Positions 8,355 to 17,051 of a stretch of DNA of 64,000 nt are shown one piece after another. The notes beneath the pieces were generated by a model, which saw only the letters and a list, made by a program, of their open reading frames with translations, searched no databases and had not been told where the DNA came from. The translations under genes were made by a program, and so were the position numbers. Each line of letters starts with the position of its first letter. The first letter of the stretch is position 1. Source of the stretch: Bacilli bacterium (GTDB lineage Bacteria; Bacillota_I; Bacilli_A; RF39; UBA660); contig JAFRQT010000010.1 in NCBI GenBank assembly GCA_017428485.1, forward strand, positions 1 to 64,000, written 5' to 3'.

Positions 8355-8869
8355 TAGTTTAGAACCTCCTCTACAGTTTTACCACGTAATTCAGCAGCAT
8401 GTTCAATACTTCTTTGAGAACTTAAAGCTTCGATTGTAGCCTTAGCTGTATTAACTTTTGTATTACTTCCAAGTGACTTAGAAACAACATCTTTAACACC
8501 TGCTAATTCTAAAACGATTCTTGAAGATCCACCAGCAATAATTCCACGTCCTTCTTTAGCTGGTCTAATAAGAACTTTAGCAGCTCCACAAACACCAGTT
8601 ACTTCATGTGAAATTGTTCTACCATCTACTAAATCTACATGTATAATGTTCTTTTCAGCTTCTTTTATTGCCTTGCTAACAGCTACAGGAATTTCTTTAC
8701 TTTTACCAGTACCAATTCCAACTTTACCTTTTCTGTCTCCTACGGCAACAGTAGCTGAGAATCTAAAATTACGTCCACCTTGTGTAACTTTAGTAACTTT
8801 TCCGATAGATATTATTTTATCTTCATAAAGTTTCTTAGGTTCACGAATATTTTTCTTATTTTCGTTCAT
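8354..8869 (-). CDS. rpsE: 30S ribosomal protein S5
   Basis: A 171-residue S5, which shapes the decoding-fidelity region and the mRNA entry. Seen: [46 protein letters not shown] and the C-terminal domain [19 protein letters not shown]. The short charged N-terminal extension ([17 protein letters not shown]) is typical of Bacillota. It lies between rplR and rplO. Confidence 0.97.
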   Translation of the reverse strand: MNENKKNIREPKKLYEDKIISIGKVTKVTQGGRNFRFSATVAVGDRKGKVGIGTGKSKEIPVAVSKAIKEAEKNIIHVDLVDGRTISHEVTGVCGAAKVLIRPAKEGRGIIAGGSSRIVLELAGVKDVVSKSLGSNTKVNTAKATIEALSSQRSIEHAAELRGKTVEEVLN

Positions 8870-8879
8870 AATTTCCTCC

Positions 8880-9233
8880 CTAGAATTCTAGTCCATTTTC
8901 ACGAGCGGCTTCTGCTAAAGCTTTTACACGTCCATGATATAGATATCCACCACGATCAAAAACTACTGTTTTGATTTTAGCTTTTTTTGCTTTTGTTGCA
9001 ATATCTTTTCCTACTGCACTAGCAGCTTCAAGATTATTGTTTTTAAGTTTTAGTTCTAAAGAAGATGAACTTGCTAATGTAACACCTTTAACATCATCTA
9101 TTAATTGTGCATAAATAGCATTGTTACTTCTGAAAACACATAGTCTAGGAGTTTCGTTAGTTCCAGACAATGTTCTTCTGATTTTTTCATGTCTTTTAAC
9201 TCTTGATACATTTTTTGATTCTTTTTTTATCAT
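8880..9233 (-). CDS. rplR: 50S ribosomal protein L18
   Basis: A 117-residue L18, a 5S rRNA-binding protein of the central protuberance. Marks: the basic N-terminus [33 protein letters not shown], and [28 protein letters not shown] at the end. Spacing to rplF (13 nt) and rpsE (10 nt) fits the spc operon. Confidence 0.97.
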   Translation of the reverse strand: MIKKESKNVSRVKRHEKIRRTLSGTNETPRLCVFRSNNAIYAQLIDDVKGVTLASSSSLELKLKNNNLEAASAVGKDIATKAKKAKIKTVVFDRGGYLYHGRVKALAEAARENGLEF

Positions 9234-9246
9234 AATCTTTTACCTC

Positions 9247-9792
9247 CTATGCAGCTTTCTTTCCTTCTTTACGACGGATATGTTCTTCTTTATACTTAAT
9301 ACCTTTACCCTTATATGGTTCTGGTCCTCTTACTTTTCTTATGTTAGCAGCAAATTCAGAAACTGCTTGTTTGTCATATCCACTAATTATTAATTCAGTA
9401 GTAGATTTGTCAGGCATTTCAACTTTAATTCCATTTGGAATTACTAGTTCAACATTATGAGAATATCCAGCAGTGATAACTACTTTATTTCCTTGAACTT
9501 GGAATCTATAACCAACACCGTTGATTTCTAATTCTCTCTTGAAGCCTTCACTTACTCCAACTATCATATTATTAATAACTGAATTTGTAGTACCATGTAA
9601 TTGTTTAGAAGTCTTTAAATCATTCTTTCTAGATACAACTACAGAAGCACCTTCAACTTTTACATCAACACTATCATTCTTAAAATTGAATTCCAATGTC
9701 CCTTTTGGTCCTTTTGTTGTTACTTTGTTTCCTTCAACATTTACTTCTACTCCAGCAGGAATAGTTAATGTTCTATTTCCGATTCTACTCAT
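9247..9792 (-). CDS. rplF: 50S ribosomal protein L6
   Basis: A 181-residue L6 with the family start MSRIGNRTLTIPAGVEV; 13 extra upstream codons overlap rpsH and are not used. It has the two similar beta domains of L6 and the C-terminal KVRGPEPYKGKGIKYKEEHIRRKEGKKA signature. L6 supports the sarcin-ricin/factor-binding region. It starts 7 nt after the rpsH stop. Confidence 0.97.
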   Translation of the reverse strand: MSRIGNRTLTIPAGVEVNVEGNKVTTKGPKGTLEFNFKNDSVDVKVEGASVVVSRKNDLKTSKQLHGTTNSVINNMIVGVSEGFKRELEINGVGYRFQVQGNKVVITAGYSHNVELVIPNGIKVEMPDKSTTELIISGYDKQAVSEFAANIRKVRGPEPYKGKGIKYKEEHIRRKEGKKAA

Positions 9793-9799
9793 AACACAC

Positions 9800-10195
9800 C
9801 TACCATATGTATGCCAAAACTTCTCCGCCAATTTTCTTTGCTCTAGCTTCTTTATCAGTCATTAGACCTTCTGATGTTGAAACTATTGCAATTCCAAGTC
9901 CATTAAGAACTCTTGGCATTTCATCAGCCTTAGCATATACACGTAATCCTGGTTTACTAATTCTCTTAAGACCATTGATTACTCTTTCTTTAGATTTTGA
10001 ATATTTAAGATTTACAACTAGCATTTCGCCAACAGCTAATTTGTTAACATCATATCCAGCAATAAATCCTTCTTTAGTTAAAATATCAGCTATACCCTTT
10101 GTTAATTTAGTTCCAGGTATTTCAACTGTTTTATACTTCATAGCATTAGCATTACGAATTCTTGTAAGCATATCTGCTACAGTGTCATTAACCAT
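9800..10195 (-). CDS. rpsH: 30S ribosomal protein S8
   Basis: A 131-residue S8, a primary 16S rRNA binder and, in E. coli, the spc-operon repressor. Seen: [18 protein letters not shown] at the start, and the C-terminal [31 protein letters not shown] that matches the family end. Upstream, 65 nt separate it from rpsN. Confidence 0.98.
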   Translation of the reverse strand: MVNDTVADMLTRIRNANAMKYKTVEIPGTKLTKGIADILTKEGFIAGYDVNKLAVGEMLVVNLKYSKSKERVINGLKRISKPGLRVYAKADEMPRVLNGLGIAIVSTSEGLMTDKEARAKKIGGEVLAYIW

Positions 10196-10260
10196 TATAG
10201 GTCCTCCCTTCTTATTAACACCTCTGTTAATGTTTGGTTTATATTTTTATTTTTCACAAA

Positions 10261-10446
10261 TTACCAACTTGATTTTTTAACGCCAGGAATTTGTCCTTTA
10301 TATGCAAGTTCTCTAAAGCAAATACGGCATAGACCAAATTTGCTAAGTACACCATGTGGACGTCCACATCTTGTACATCTAGTATAATTTCTTGTAGAGA
10401 ATTTGCTTCCTCTTTGTTGAGATATAACTTTACTTTTCTTTGCCAT
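10261..10446 (-). CDS. rpsN: 30S ribosomal protein S14, zinc type
   Basis: A 61-residue type Z S14 with the zinc ribbon [20 protein letters not shown] (C-x2-C-x12-C-x2-C) and the C-terminal [11 protein letters not shown]. Most Bacillota carry this zinc form at this spc-operon position between rplE and rpsH; some also have a second, zinc-free copy elsewhere, which this window cannot test. Confidence 0.98.
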   Translation of the reverse strand: MAKKSKVISQQRGSKFSTRNYTRCTRCGRPHGVLSKFGLCRICFRELAYKGQIPGVKKSSW

Positions 10447-10460
10447 AAATATTTCCTTTC

Positions 10461-11000
10461 TTACTTTCTAAAAGGTAACCCAAATTCAGTTAGTAAAGCT
10501 AGAGCTTCTTCATTAGTTTTAGCAGTTGTAACAATAACAACATCTAAACCTCTAACTTTAATAACTTGATCGTATTCTACTTCAGGAAATACTAATTGTT
10601 CTCTTATACCAAGAGTATAATTTCCTCTTCCATCAAAACTATTTTTAGATATTCCTCTAAAGTCACGAACTCTTGGAAGTGCAATTGTAATTAATTTATT
10701 TAAGAAGTTATACATATTATCTCCTCTTAAAGTAACTTTACATCCAATTTTATTTCCAGCTCTTAACTTAAATCCTGCAATTGACTTTTTAGCAGTTGTA
10801 ACAATTGGTTTTTGACCAGATAATGCTTCTAAGTCATGAACAGCAGCATCTAAAAACTTTTGATCAGTAGTAGCATCTCCAACGCCCATATTTAAAACTA
10901 TTTTTTCTAGACGTGGAACTTGCATTTTAGTAGTGTAGTTAAACTTTTTAGTTAAATTTGGAACTATTTCTTCTTCATATAATTTTTTTAATGTTTCCAT
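10461..11000 (-). CDS. rplE: 50S ribosomal protein L5
   Basis: A 179-residue L5, which binds 5S rRNA and contacts the P-site tRNA. Family features: N-terminal [47 protein letters not shown], the RVRDFRGIS loop and the end [27 protein letters not shown]. It lies 7 nt after rplX. Confidence 0.98.
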   Translation of the reverse strand: METLKKLYEEEIVPNLTKKFNYTTKMQVPRLEKIVLNMGVGDATTDQKFLDAAVHDLEALSGQKPIVTTAKKSIAGFKLRAGNKIGCKVTLRGDNMYNFLNKLITIALPRVRDFRGISKNSFDGRGNYTLGIREQLVFPEVEYDQVIKVRGLDVVIVTTAKTNEEALALLTEFGLPFRK

Positions 11001-11007
11001 AATTCAC

Positions 11008-11358
11008 CTACTTACTTTCTTTAGATTCTTTTTTTGTAGAAGCTTTTTTTGCTTTAACTTCCTTTACTTCTTTTTTAGCTTTAGATTTTTCTTCTTTCTT
11101 AACTTCTTTAGCTTTTACTTTTTCTTCTTTTTTAACTTCTTTAGTTAATACTTTAACATTAGAAATATGGATTGGAGCTTCTACTTCTAGAATTCCACCA
11201 GTTTCATTAGTACGATTTGGTTTAACATGTTTCTTAACAATATTAATTCCATCAATAACTACTTTATTTTCTTTTCTAAATATCTTAAGTATTTTTCCTT
11301 CTTTTCCTTTATTAGTTCCTGTAATAACACGAACATTGTCTCCAACTTTCATCTTCAT
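11008..11358 (-). CDS. rplX: 50S ribosomal protein L24 with Lys/Glu-rich tail
   Basis: L24 initiates 50S assembly. The KOW motif near the start (KVGDNVRVITGTNKGKEGKILKI) and NIVKKHVKPNRTNETGGILEVEAPIHISNV are normal. After about residue 73 the protein carries a repetitive tail of roughly 40 residues made of KE, KAK and KEVK units in place of the usual short C-terminal segment. The tail is probably disordered. ATGs at codons 1 and 3 are both possible starts. Confidence 0.96.
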   Translation of the reverse strand: MKMKVGDNVRVITGTNKGKEGKILKIFRKENKVVIDGINIVKKHVKPNRTNETGGILEVEAPIHISNVKVLTKEVKKEEKVKAKEVKKEEKSKAKKEVKEVKAKKASTKKESKESK

Positions 11359-11368
11359 GTTTACCCTC

Positions 11369-11737
11369 CTATAATACTTCTGGAGCTAGTGAAACAATTT
11401 TCATGTAGTTTTTATCACGAAGTTCACGAGCTACAGGTCCTAGAACACGAGTTCCTACAGGACTATTATCGTCTTTAATTAATACACATGCGTTATCATC
11501 AAATTTGATATGACTTCCGTCACTTCTTCTAACGCCTTCAACTGTTCTTACAATAACAGCTTTAACTACTTTTCCTTTTGGAGTATTTGAACTTGGAATA
11601 GCTTTTTTAACTGTACCAACTACAACATCTCCAATATTACCATATTTAACTTTGCTTCCACCAAGTACTCTGATTACTAAGATTTCACGAGCGCCTGAAT
11701 TGTCAGCAACCTTTAAACGGCTTTCTGGTTGTATCAT
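11369..11737 (-). CDS. rplN: 50S ribosomal protein L14
   Basis: A 122-residue L14 of normal length, part of the 30S-50S bridge and the RsfS-binding face. Seen: [45 protein letters not shown] and the end [19 protein letters not shown]. It is between rpsQ and rplX, 10-18 nt from each. Confidence 0.98.
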   Translation of the reverse strand: MIQPESRLKVADNSGAREILVIRVLGGSKVKYGNIGDVVVGTVKKAIPSSNTPKGKVVKAVIVRTVEGVRRSDGSHIKFDDNACVLIKDDNSPVGTRVLGPVARELRDKNYMKIVSLAPEVL

Positions 11738-11755
11738 AACTCTCTCCTTTCTTAA

Positions 11756-12013
11756 TTAAAGAATAACAGCTTCCTCAATGATACTATCTAATACAAAATG
11801 CTTTGTTTTAGATAGAGGACGAGAAGATACAACTTTAACCATATCTCCTACTTTAGCTTTATTCTCTTCATCATGTACTGCGTATTTTTTAGTAGTTTTT
11901 ACATTTTTGTTGTAAAGTGGATGCTTTTTATAAGTTACAACAGCAATTGTAATAGTCTTATTATTAGATGCACTAACAACTCTTCCAACTAATTCTTGTT
12001 TTGCCTTTTCCAT
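11756..12013 (-). CDS. rpsQ: 30S ribosomal protein S17
   Basis: An 85-residue S17, an early 16S rRNA binder with an OB fold. Seen: [42 protein letters not shown] and [19 protein letters not shown]. The start overlaps the rpmC stop by one base. Confidence 0.97.
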   Translation of the reverse strand: MEKAKQELVGRVVSASNNKTITIAVVTYKKHPLYNKNVKTTKKYAVHDEENKAKVGDMVKVVSSRPLSKTKHFVLDSIIEEAVIL

Positions 12014-12228
12014 TATTTAGCTTCCTCCTTACTTTCATTTAATTCTCTTTCTCTAATAACTGTTTTAATTTTAGCAACTTCATGTCTTAATTCTTTAATT
12101 CTATGAGGTTTTTCTAAATTTCCAGTTGATAGAGCAAATTTTAAATTAAATAATTCCTTTTTATTCTCTTCTAATTTCTTATTTAACTCTTGAGTGGTTA
12201 ATTTTCTAATTTCAGTCATTTTTATCAT
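12013..12228 (-). CDS. rpmC: 50S ribosomal protein L29
   Basis: A 71-residue two-helix protein at the peptide exit, part of the docking area for trigger factor and SRP. Seen: [43 protein letters not shown]. The first ATG overlaps the rplP stop (TAATG), indicating coupled translation; an ATG at 12219 gives the more usual family N-terminus. Confidence 0.96.
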   Translation of the reverse strand: MIKMTEIRKLTTQELNKKLEENKKELFNLKFALSTGNLEKPHRIKELRHEVAKIKTVIRERELNESKEEAK

Positions 12229-12650
12229 TATTTAGCCACTTCCTTTGCTACAAATTTTGTTTTAATTGGTAGTTTGTGTCCTGCAAGACGGAAAGCTTCA
12301 CGAGCTATTTCTTCAGTAACATCAGTCATTTCAAACATAATTTTACCTTCTTTAACTACTGCTGCCCATTCTTCAACATTACCTTTTCCACTACCCATAC
12401 GAACTTCAGCAGGTTTCTTAGTTCTTGCTAAGTGTGGGAAAATATTAATAAATACTTTTCCTCTTTTGAAGTTCTTCATATGACGAGTCATAGCAATACG
12501 AGCTGCTTCAATTTGTCTAGCTGTAATGTATGCCCCTTCTTTTGCCATTAATCCGTATTCACCTTGAGTAAGTTCAACATTACCCTTAGCTTTTCCTTCA
12601 TAACTAACTCTATGAGGTTTTCTATATTTAGTTCTCTTTGGAATTAACAT
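12228..12650 (-). CDS. rplP: 50S ribosomal protein L16
   Basis: A 140-residue L16 near the A-site tRNA. Seen: [19 protein letters not shown], the [19 protein letters not shown] block and [18 protein letters not shown] place the start at the ATG at 12650 because GGAGGT lies 7 nt upstream; an ATG two codons earlier is only 1 nt from that site. It overlaps the 3' end of rpsC by 23 nt. Confidence 0.97.
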   Translation of the reverse strand: MLIPKRTKYRKPHRVSYEGKAKGNVELTQGEYGLMAKEGAYITARQIEAARIAMTRHMKNFKRGKVFINIFPHLARTKKPAEVRMGSGKGNVEEWAAVVKEGKIMFEMTDVTEEIAREAFRLAGHKLPIKTKFVAKEVAK

Positions 12651-13305
12651 TTTCATTACCTCCGTTCACTTTTTTAGCAGGAAGTATTTCACCTTTGTAA
12701 ATCCATACCTTAACACCAATCTTACCATAAATAGTGTCAGCTTCTTTATGAGCATAATCAATATCAGCTCTTAAAGTGTGTAGAGGTACAGTTCCTTCAG
12801 TATAAGTTTCAGTTCTAGCCATTTCAGCACCAGCTAAACGTCCAGAAACTGCAACCTTAATACCAACGGCTCCTGCTTTCATTGTATTTCTAATTGCTCT
12901 TTTTTGTACTGCTCTAAATGATGCTCTATTTTGAATTTGAAGTGCAATTCCTTCAGCAACTAATGCTGCATTTAAATCTGGATTCTTAACTTCAACTATT
13001 GATAAATAGATTTCTTCACCAGTTAGTTTTTGTAAAGCTTTTTTATGTTTTTCAATATCAGCTCCACCTTTACCAATTACGATACCAGGCTTAGATGTAT
13101 TGATTGTAACATTTGTTCTTTTATTATTTCTTTCGATTACTACAGAAGCAACTGAACATCCTTTTAATTCTTTATCTAAATATTTTCTAATTTTTAAATC
13201 ATTATTTAAAAGTTTAGCAAAATCTTTAGTTGGTGCATACCATTTACTTTCCCAGTCTCTGTTAACACCAATTCTAAGTCCGATTGGACTTACCTTTTGT
13301 CCCAT
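12628..13305 (-). CDS. rpsC: 30S ribosomal protein S3
   Basis: A 225-residue S3 at the mRNA entry tunnel. Seen: [24 protein letters not shown], the KH domain with [15 protein letters not shown], and [43 protein letters not shown]. It ends in a short Asn-rich tail that overlaps rplP. Confidence 0.98.
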   Translation of the reverse strand: MGQKVSPIGLRIGVNRDWESKWYAPTKDFAKLLNNDLKIRKYLDKELKGCSVASVVIERNNKRTNVTINTSKPGIVIGKGGADIEKHKKALQKLTGEEIYLSIVEVKNPDLNAALVAEGIALQIQNRASFRAVQKRAIRNTMKAGAVGIKVAVSGRLAGAEMARTETYTEGTVPLHTLRADIDYAHKEADTIYGKIGVKVWIYKGEILPAKKVNGGNENVNSKEN

Positions 13306-13307
13306 GT

Positions 13308-13658
13308 TTAGTCCTCCTTCTTTTGCATATTATCTGTAACACATACATAAATATGACTTGTTCTATGATAATTTTTAGCTACTCTTGAGTGAGAAGCAGC
13401 TTTTCTTCTCTTTAAAGTTCTTCCTTCACTAATGTAAGTTTCTTTTATGAATAAATCTTCTTTATTAGCACCAAAGTTATTAACTGCATTAGCTACTGCA
13501 GAATTTAAAACTTTAATGATTAATCTACTTGCTTTTGTATTTGTAGTAAGTAATATTGCTTCAGCTTGAGATACTTTTTTACCTCTGATAAGATCAAGAG
13601 TCATTCTTGCTTTTAATGGTGCAATAGCTGCGCCTTTATGTATACTAAATGTTTCCAT
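13308..13658 (-). CDS. rplV: 50S ribosomal protein L22
   Basis: A 116-residue L22 whose beta hairpin lines the exit tunnel. Seen: [38 protein letters not shown], and the hairpin region [35 protein letters not shown]. Unusually close (2 nt) to rpsC. Confidence 0.97.
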   Translation of the reverse strand: METFSIHKGAAIAPLKARMTLDLIRGKKVSQAEAILLTTNTKASRLIIKVLNSAVANAVNNFGANKEDLFIKETYISEGRTLKRRKAASHSRVAKNYHRTSHIYVCVTDNMQKKED

Positions 13659-13666
13659 AATACCTC

Positions 13667-13936
13667 CTACTTCTTACCGCTTCCAGCATGGCCATTAAAC
13701 TTACGAGTTAAAGCAAATTCTCCAAGTTTATGTCCTACCATATCTTCAGTTACATATACAGGAATAAATTCACGTCCATTATGAACTGCAAATGTATGTC
13801 CTACAAATTCTGGGTAGATTGTAGAACGTCTTGACCAAGTTTTAATTACTTCTTTTTTACCTTTTTCATTTAATTCTTTTACTCTTTTTAATAATCTATT
13901 AAATGTATAAGGTCCTTTTTTCAAACTTCTTGACAT
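13667..13936 (-). CDS. rpsS: 30S ribosomal protein S19
   Basis: An 89-residue S19 of the 30S head. Seen: [63 protein letters not shown] and the C-terminal [10 protein letters not shown]. Normal S19 length and position between rplB and rplV. Confidence 0.98.
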   Translation of the reverse strand: MSRSLKKGPYTFNRLLKRVKELNEKGKKEVIKTWSRRSTIYPEFVGHTFAVHNGREFIPVYVTEDMVGHKLGEFALTRKFNGHAGSGKK

Positions 13937-13961
13937 TTGTTATTTCACGGTCCTTTCTAAA

Positions 13962-14792
13962 TTATTTCTTACGACGAGTCATGATTAACTTCTCAGATGA
14001 TTTTTTAGTTTTTCTAGTCTTAAGTCCTAGTGCTGGTTTACCCCAAGGAGTCATTGGTTGTGCACGTCCTACTGGAGCTCTACCTTCACCACCACCATGT
14101 GGGTGATCATTAGGGTTCATAACAGAACCACGAACTGTAGGTCTTATTCCCATATGTCTTTTTCTTCCAGCTTTTCCTAAATGTACTAATTCATAATCAG
14201 TATTTCCTACTTCACCAACTGTAGCTCTACAATTAGCTAAAACTTTTCTAGTTTCTCCACTCTTAAGTCTTAAGATAATATATTTACCTTCTTTACCTAA
14301 GATTTGAACACTACTTCCAGCACTACGAGCCATTTTAGCTCCAGCACCTGGGTTTAATTCAACGTTATGAACTAAAGTACCAACTGGAATATTATCAAGT
14401 GGTAATGCATTACCGATTTTAATATCAGCGTTTTCTCCACTTTCAATTTTATCTCCAACTTTTAATCCAAGTGGAGCAATTATATATCTTTTTTCTCCAT
14501 CAGCATAATTAATTAATGCGATGTTAGCACTTCTGTTAGGATCATATTCGATAGAAGCAACAGTTCCTTTAATACCGTCTTTGTTTCTTTTGAAATCAAT
14601 AACACGATATTTACGTCTAACTCCACCACCGATATGACGAACAGTTATTTTACCTTGATTGTTTCTTCCGCCTGTTTTACCATTTTTAACAAGAAGACTT
14701 TTTTCAGGAGTACTTGTAGTGATTTCATCATTAACAAGTGTACTCATTCCTCTTGTTCCAGGAGTAATAGGCTTAAAATTCTTAACTGGCAT
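13962..14792 (-). CDS. rplB: 50S ribosomal protein L2
   Basis: A 276-residue L2, required for subunit joining and peptidyl transfer. Seen: [40 protein letters not shown], and the functional C-terminal loop [23 protein letters not shown] with the conserved His. Ends with a basic tail (KLIMTRRKK). Confidence 0.98.
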   Translation of the reverse strand: MPVKNFKPITPGTRGMSTLVNDEITTSTPEKSLLVKNGKTGGRNNQGKITVRHIGGGVRRKYRVIDFKRNKDGIKGTVASIEYDPNRSANIALINYADGEKRYIIAPLGLKVGDKIESGENADIKIGNALPLDNIPVGTLVHNVELNPGAGAKMARSAGSSVQILGKEGKYIILRLKSGETRKVLANCRATVGEVGNTDYELVHLGKAGRKRHMGIRPTVRGSVMNPNDHPHGGGEGRAPVGRAQPMTPWGKPALGLKTRKTKKSSEKLIMTRRKK

Positions 14793-14802
14793 ATTTAACC
14801 TC

Positions 14803-15066
14803 CTAGTATTCTATAGAAGAGCCTTTTGCAAGTTTTACATATGCTTTTTTATAAGCAGTAGTTAAACCTGTATATCTTCCTACTCTTCTCTTCTTTTGTA
14901 CAGCATTTACTGTATTTACATTAACAACTTTAACATTAAATCTTTTTTCGATTTCGTTTTTAATTTGTGTTTTGTTTGCTTTCTTTGCTACTTTAAATAC
15001 ATATACATCATTTAATTTTAATGCTTCACTTTTTTCAGTGATAACTGGTGCTAAGATAATATCCAT
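14803..15066 (-). CDS. rplW: 50S ribosomal protein L23
   Basis: An 87-residue L23 at the tunnel exit, main contact for trigger factor and SRP. Seen: [49 protein letters not shown]. The start ATG overlaps the rplD stop by one base. Confidence 0.97.
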   Translation of the reverse strand: MDIILAPVITEKSEALKLNDVYVFKVAKKANKTQIKNEIEKRFNVKVVNVNTVNAVQKKRRVGRYTGLTTAYKKAYVKLAKGSSIEY

Positions 15067-15689
15067 TAGTTAAGCACCTCCTCTAACTTTTTAACTGAAG
15101 CTTCTTCAATAAGTAAGTATTTAGTTGCTACTAAATCTAAAACATTAATTTCTTCTGTACTAAGTACTGCAACGTTTTGATTGTTTCTTGAAGAATAGAA
15201 TAAATTATCATTATCTTCACTATATACAACTAATACTTTTCCATCTAATTTAAGATCCTTTAACATTTGATTAAATGTTTTAGTTTTATTGTTTTCAAGT
15301 GCTAAACTATCAACAACAACTAATTCTTTATCCTTTAATTTAGATGTTAAAGCACTTCTTAATGCTAATCTAGCTTCTTTCTTATTTTGCTTTTTATCAT
15401 ATTTTCTTGGTTTAGGTCCAAATACAATTCCACCACCTGGCCATTGTGGGCTACGTGTAGATCCTTGTCTTGCATTACCTGTACCTTTTTGTTTGTATGG
15501 TTTGCGTCCGCCACCAGATACTTCACTTCTAGTTTTTGTACTAGCAGTTCCTTGTCTTAAAGATGCTTGTGCAAATACTATAGCATCATGCATAACTGGC
15601 TCATTAACTTCGACATTCCATACACTATCTTTTAATGTTAAATCTTTTACTTTTTCTCCTTTAACATTTAATACTTGTGTCTTTGCCAT
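15066..15689 (-). CDS. rplD: 50S ribosomal protein L4
   Basis: A 207-residue L4 with its long tunnel loop (RSEVSGGGRKPYKQKGTGNARQGSTRSPQWPGGGIVFGP). L4 lines the exit tunnel and, in organisms with an L4-responsive leader, represses the S10 operon; the leader at 16857-16985 makes that likely here. It overlaps both neighbours by one base. Confidence 0.97.
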   Translation of the reverse strand: MAKTQVLNVKGEKVKDLTLKDSVWNVEVNEPVMHDAIVFAQASLRQGTASTKTRSEVSGGGRKPYKQKGTGNARQGSTRSPQWPGGGIVFGPKPRKYDKKQNKKEARLALRSALTSKLKDKELVVVDSLALENNKTKTFNQMLKDLKLDGKVLVVYSEDNDNLFYSSRNNQNVAVLSTEEINVLDLVATKYLLIEEASVKKLEEVLN

Positions 15690-16531
15690 TATTCAGAAAC
15701 CTCCTCATTTTCAGTAGTTTCTTCTGCTGCAGGAGTCTCATCAGCAACTTCCTCAGTTGCAACTTCTTCTGTTTCAGTTACTTCTTCATTATTTTCAACT
15801 GCGTCCTCTTCAGAAGTTTCATTTAAAACGACTTCATTTACTTCTTCAGTAGTGCCTTCATTTACTGTTTCTTCATAAGTAACTAATGTAACAGCAGGAG
15901 TTCCCTTACTTCCTTTAACAGCTTCTTTAATAAATACAAATGAATTTTTAGCACCTGGAACATTTCCACTTACTAAAATGTATTTATTTTCAGTGTCAAC
16001 GTCAACAATCATTAAATTTTGAATAGTGATTGTTTCATGACCCATATGTCCTGGTAATTTTTTACCTTTTAAAACTCTCATTGGTCTCATTGTACCAAGT
16101 GAACCTACTCTTCTGTGATAAGTAGATCCATGAGTTTCTGGTCCACGAGATTGGTTCCATCTTTTGATAACACCTTGGAAACCTTTACCTTTTGATGTAC
16201 CAGTTACATCAACAGTATCTCCACTCTTAAATACATCTGCGCTTAATACTTGACCAAGAGTATATTCTTGAGTGTTTACTCCTCTTATTTCTTTTAAGAA
16301 GCGCTTAGGTGATGTATTTGCTTTTTTAGCATGTCCCATTTCTGGTTTGCTTGATGCTTTATCTTTTTTATCAAAAGCACCTACTTGAATTGCATCATAC
16401 CCATCTTTTTCAACTGTCTTTATTTGTGTAACAACATTTGGTTCTACAGATATAACAGTTACAGGTATTAATTTTCCGTCAGTTGAGAAGACTTCAGTCA
16501 TTCCAACTTTACGTCCTAAGATTCCTTTCAT
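15689..16531 (-). CDS. rplC: 50S ribosomal protein L3 with long acidic tail
   Basis: The first 210 or so residues are a normal L3 ([14 protein letters not shown] at the start, [15 protein letters not shown] and [31 protein letters not shown]), which sits by the peptidyl transferase centre and nucleates 50S assembly. After about residue 217 comes an extra tail of about 63 residues built almost wholly of Glu, Thr, Val and Asn, with no basic residue. Bacterial L3 usually ends near residue 210. The tail is in frame, ends at a stop that overlaps the rplD start, and must be translated if rplD is coupled. Confidence 0.96.
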   Translation of the reverse strand: MKGILGRKVGMTEVFSTDGKLIPVTVISVEPNVVTQIKTVEKDGYDAIQVGAFDKKDKASSKPEMGHAKKANTSPKRFLKEIRGVNTQEYTLGQVLSADVFKSGDTVDVTGTSKGKGFQGVIKRWNQSRGPETHGSTYHRRVGSLGTMRPMRVLKGKKLPGHMGHETITIQNLMIVDVDTENKYILVSGNVPGAKNSFVFIKEAVKGSKGTPAVTLVTYEETVNEGTTEEVNEVVLNETSEEDAVENNEEVTETEEVATEEVADETPAAEETTENEEVSE

Positions 16532-16547
16532 TTTTTACTTTCCTTTC

Positions 16548-16856
16548 TTATTTTTTAATTACGATATCTACACCACTTGGTAAATCCAAATGAGCAAGAG
16601 CTTCAATTGTTTCTTTACTTGGGTTAGTAATATCAATTAATCTTTTGTGAGTTCTAATTTCGAATTGTTCACGAGAATCTTTATATTTGTGAACAGCTCT
16701 TAAAATAGTAATCTTTTCGATTTCAGTTGGTAGTGGAACAGGTCCGCTAACAATCCCACCAGTTCTTTTAACTGTCTCAACAATTTTAGCAGCAGCTTGA
16801 TCAACACTTCTGTGATCAAATGATTTAAGTCTGATTCTTACTTTGTCTTTAGACAT
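16548..16856 (-). CDS. rpsJ: 30S ribosomal protein S10
   Basis: A 102-residue S10 ([66 protein letters not shown]). It also acts as NusE in antitermination. The ATG at 16856 with GAAGGAGG upstream is the start; an ORF 11 codons longer only reads through the ribosome site. First gene of the S10-spc-alpha operon, behind a leader of about 130 nt. Confidence 0.98.
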   Translation of the reverse strand: MSKDKVRIRLKSFDHRSVDQAAAKIVETVKRTGGIVSGPVPLPTEIEKITILRAVHKYKDSREQFEIRTHKRLIDITNPSKETIEALAHLDLPSGVDIVIKK

Positions 16857-16985
16857 ATTAATTCCTCCTTCGCCTATAATTTTTTTCATATAGACTTGCT
16901 AGATGCAAATTACCTGATATGTAATTAAGTTCAATTCAACTTAACCTGGTGTATCAGCAACCTTGCATATCTCCGCCAGTCGTTT
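16857..16985 (-). promoter_or_regulatory. S10-operon leader RNA (probable L4-type autoregulatory leader)
   Basis: From the promoter start site to rpsJ there are about 130 nt. The RNA has GGUUGCUGAUACACC (16948-16962), which I recall as a conserved element of Bacillota S10 leaders, then two hairpins: a palindrome TTAAGTT/AACTTAA (16925-16944) and AATTAC/GTAATT (16907-16925). In E. coli L4 binds the S10 leader and represses the operon; a similar role is inferred here, not shown. Confidence 0.62.
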
Positions 16986-16992
16986 CTATATG

Positions 16993-17021
16993 ATTATATT
17001 CGAAAACACAAAAAAAATCAA
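16993..17021 (-). promoter_or_regulatory. Promoter of the S10-spc-alpha operon
   Basis: Minus-strand TTGATT (17016-17021), 17 nt, TATAAT (16993-16998). The -35 box is inside the stem of the terminator of the upstream gene (17008-17041). Confidence 0.85.
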
Positions 17022-17041
17022 GCATTTTTTCTTGATTTTTT
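17008..17041 (-). terminator. Terminator of the 616-residue membrane protein gene
   Basis: Perfect 11-bp stem (17012-17022 with 17031-17041) and 8-nt loop, ending in a run of T on the minus strand, 10 nt after the stop codon at 17052. The stem also supplies the -35 box for rpsJ. Confidence 0.85.
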
Positions 17042-17051
17042 TAATTTTTTA

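Noticed and set aside
15289-15878. Plus-strand Ser/Thr/Val-rich ORFs opposite rplD and rplC
   Set aside because: They are mirror images of ribosomal protein genes; the Ser/Val-rich one is the complement of the acidic L3 tail.
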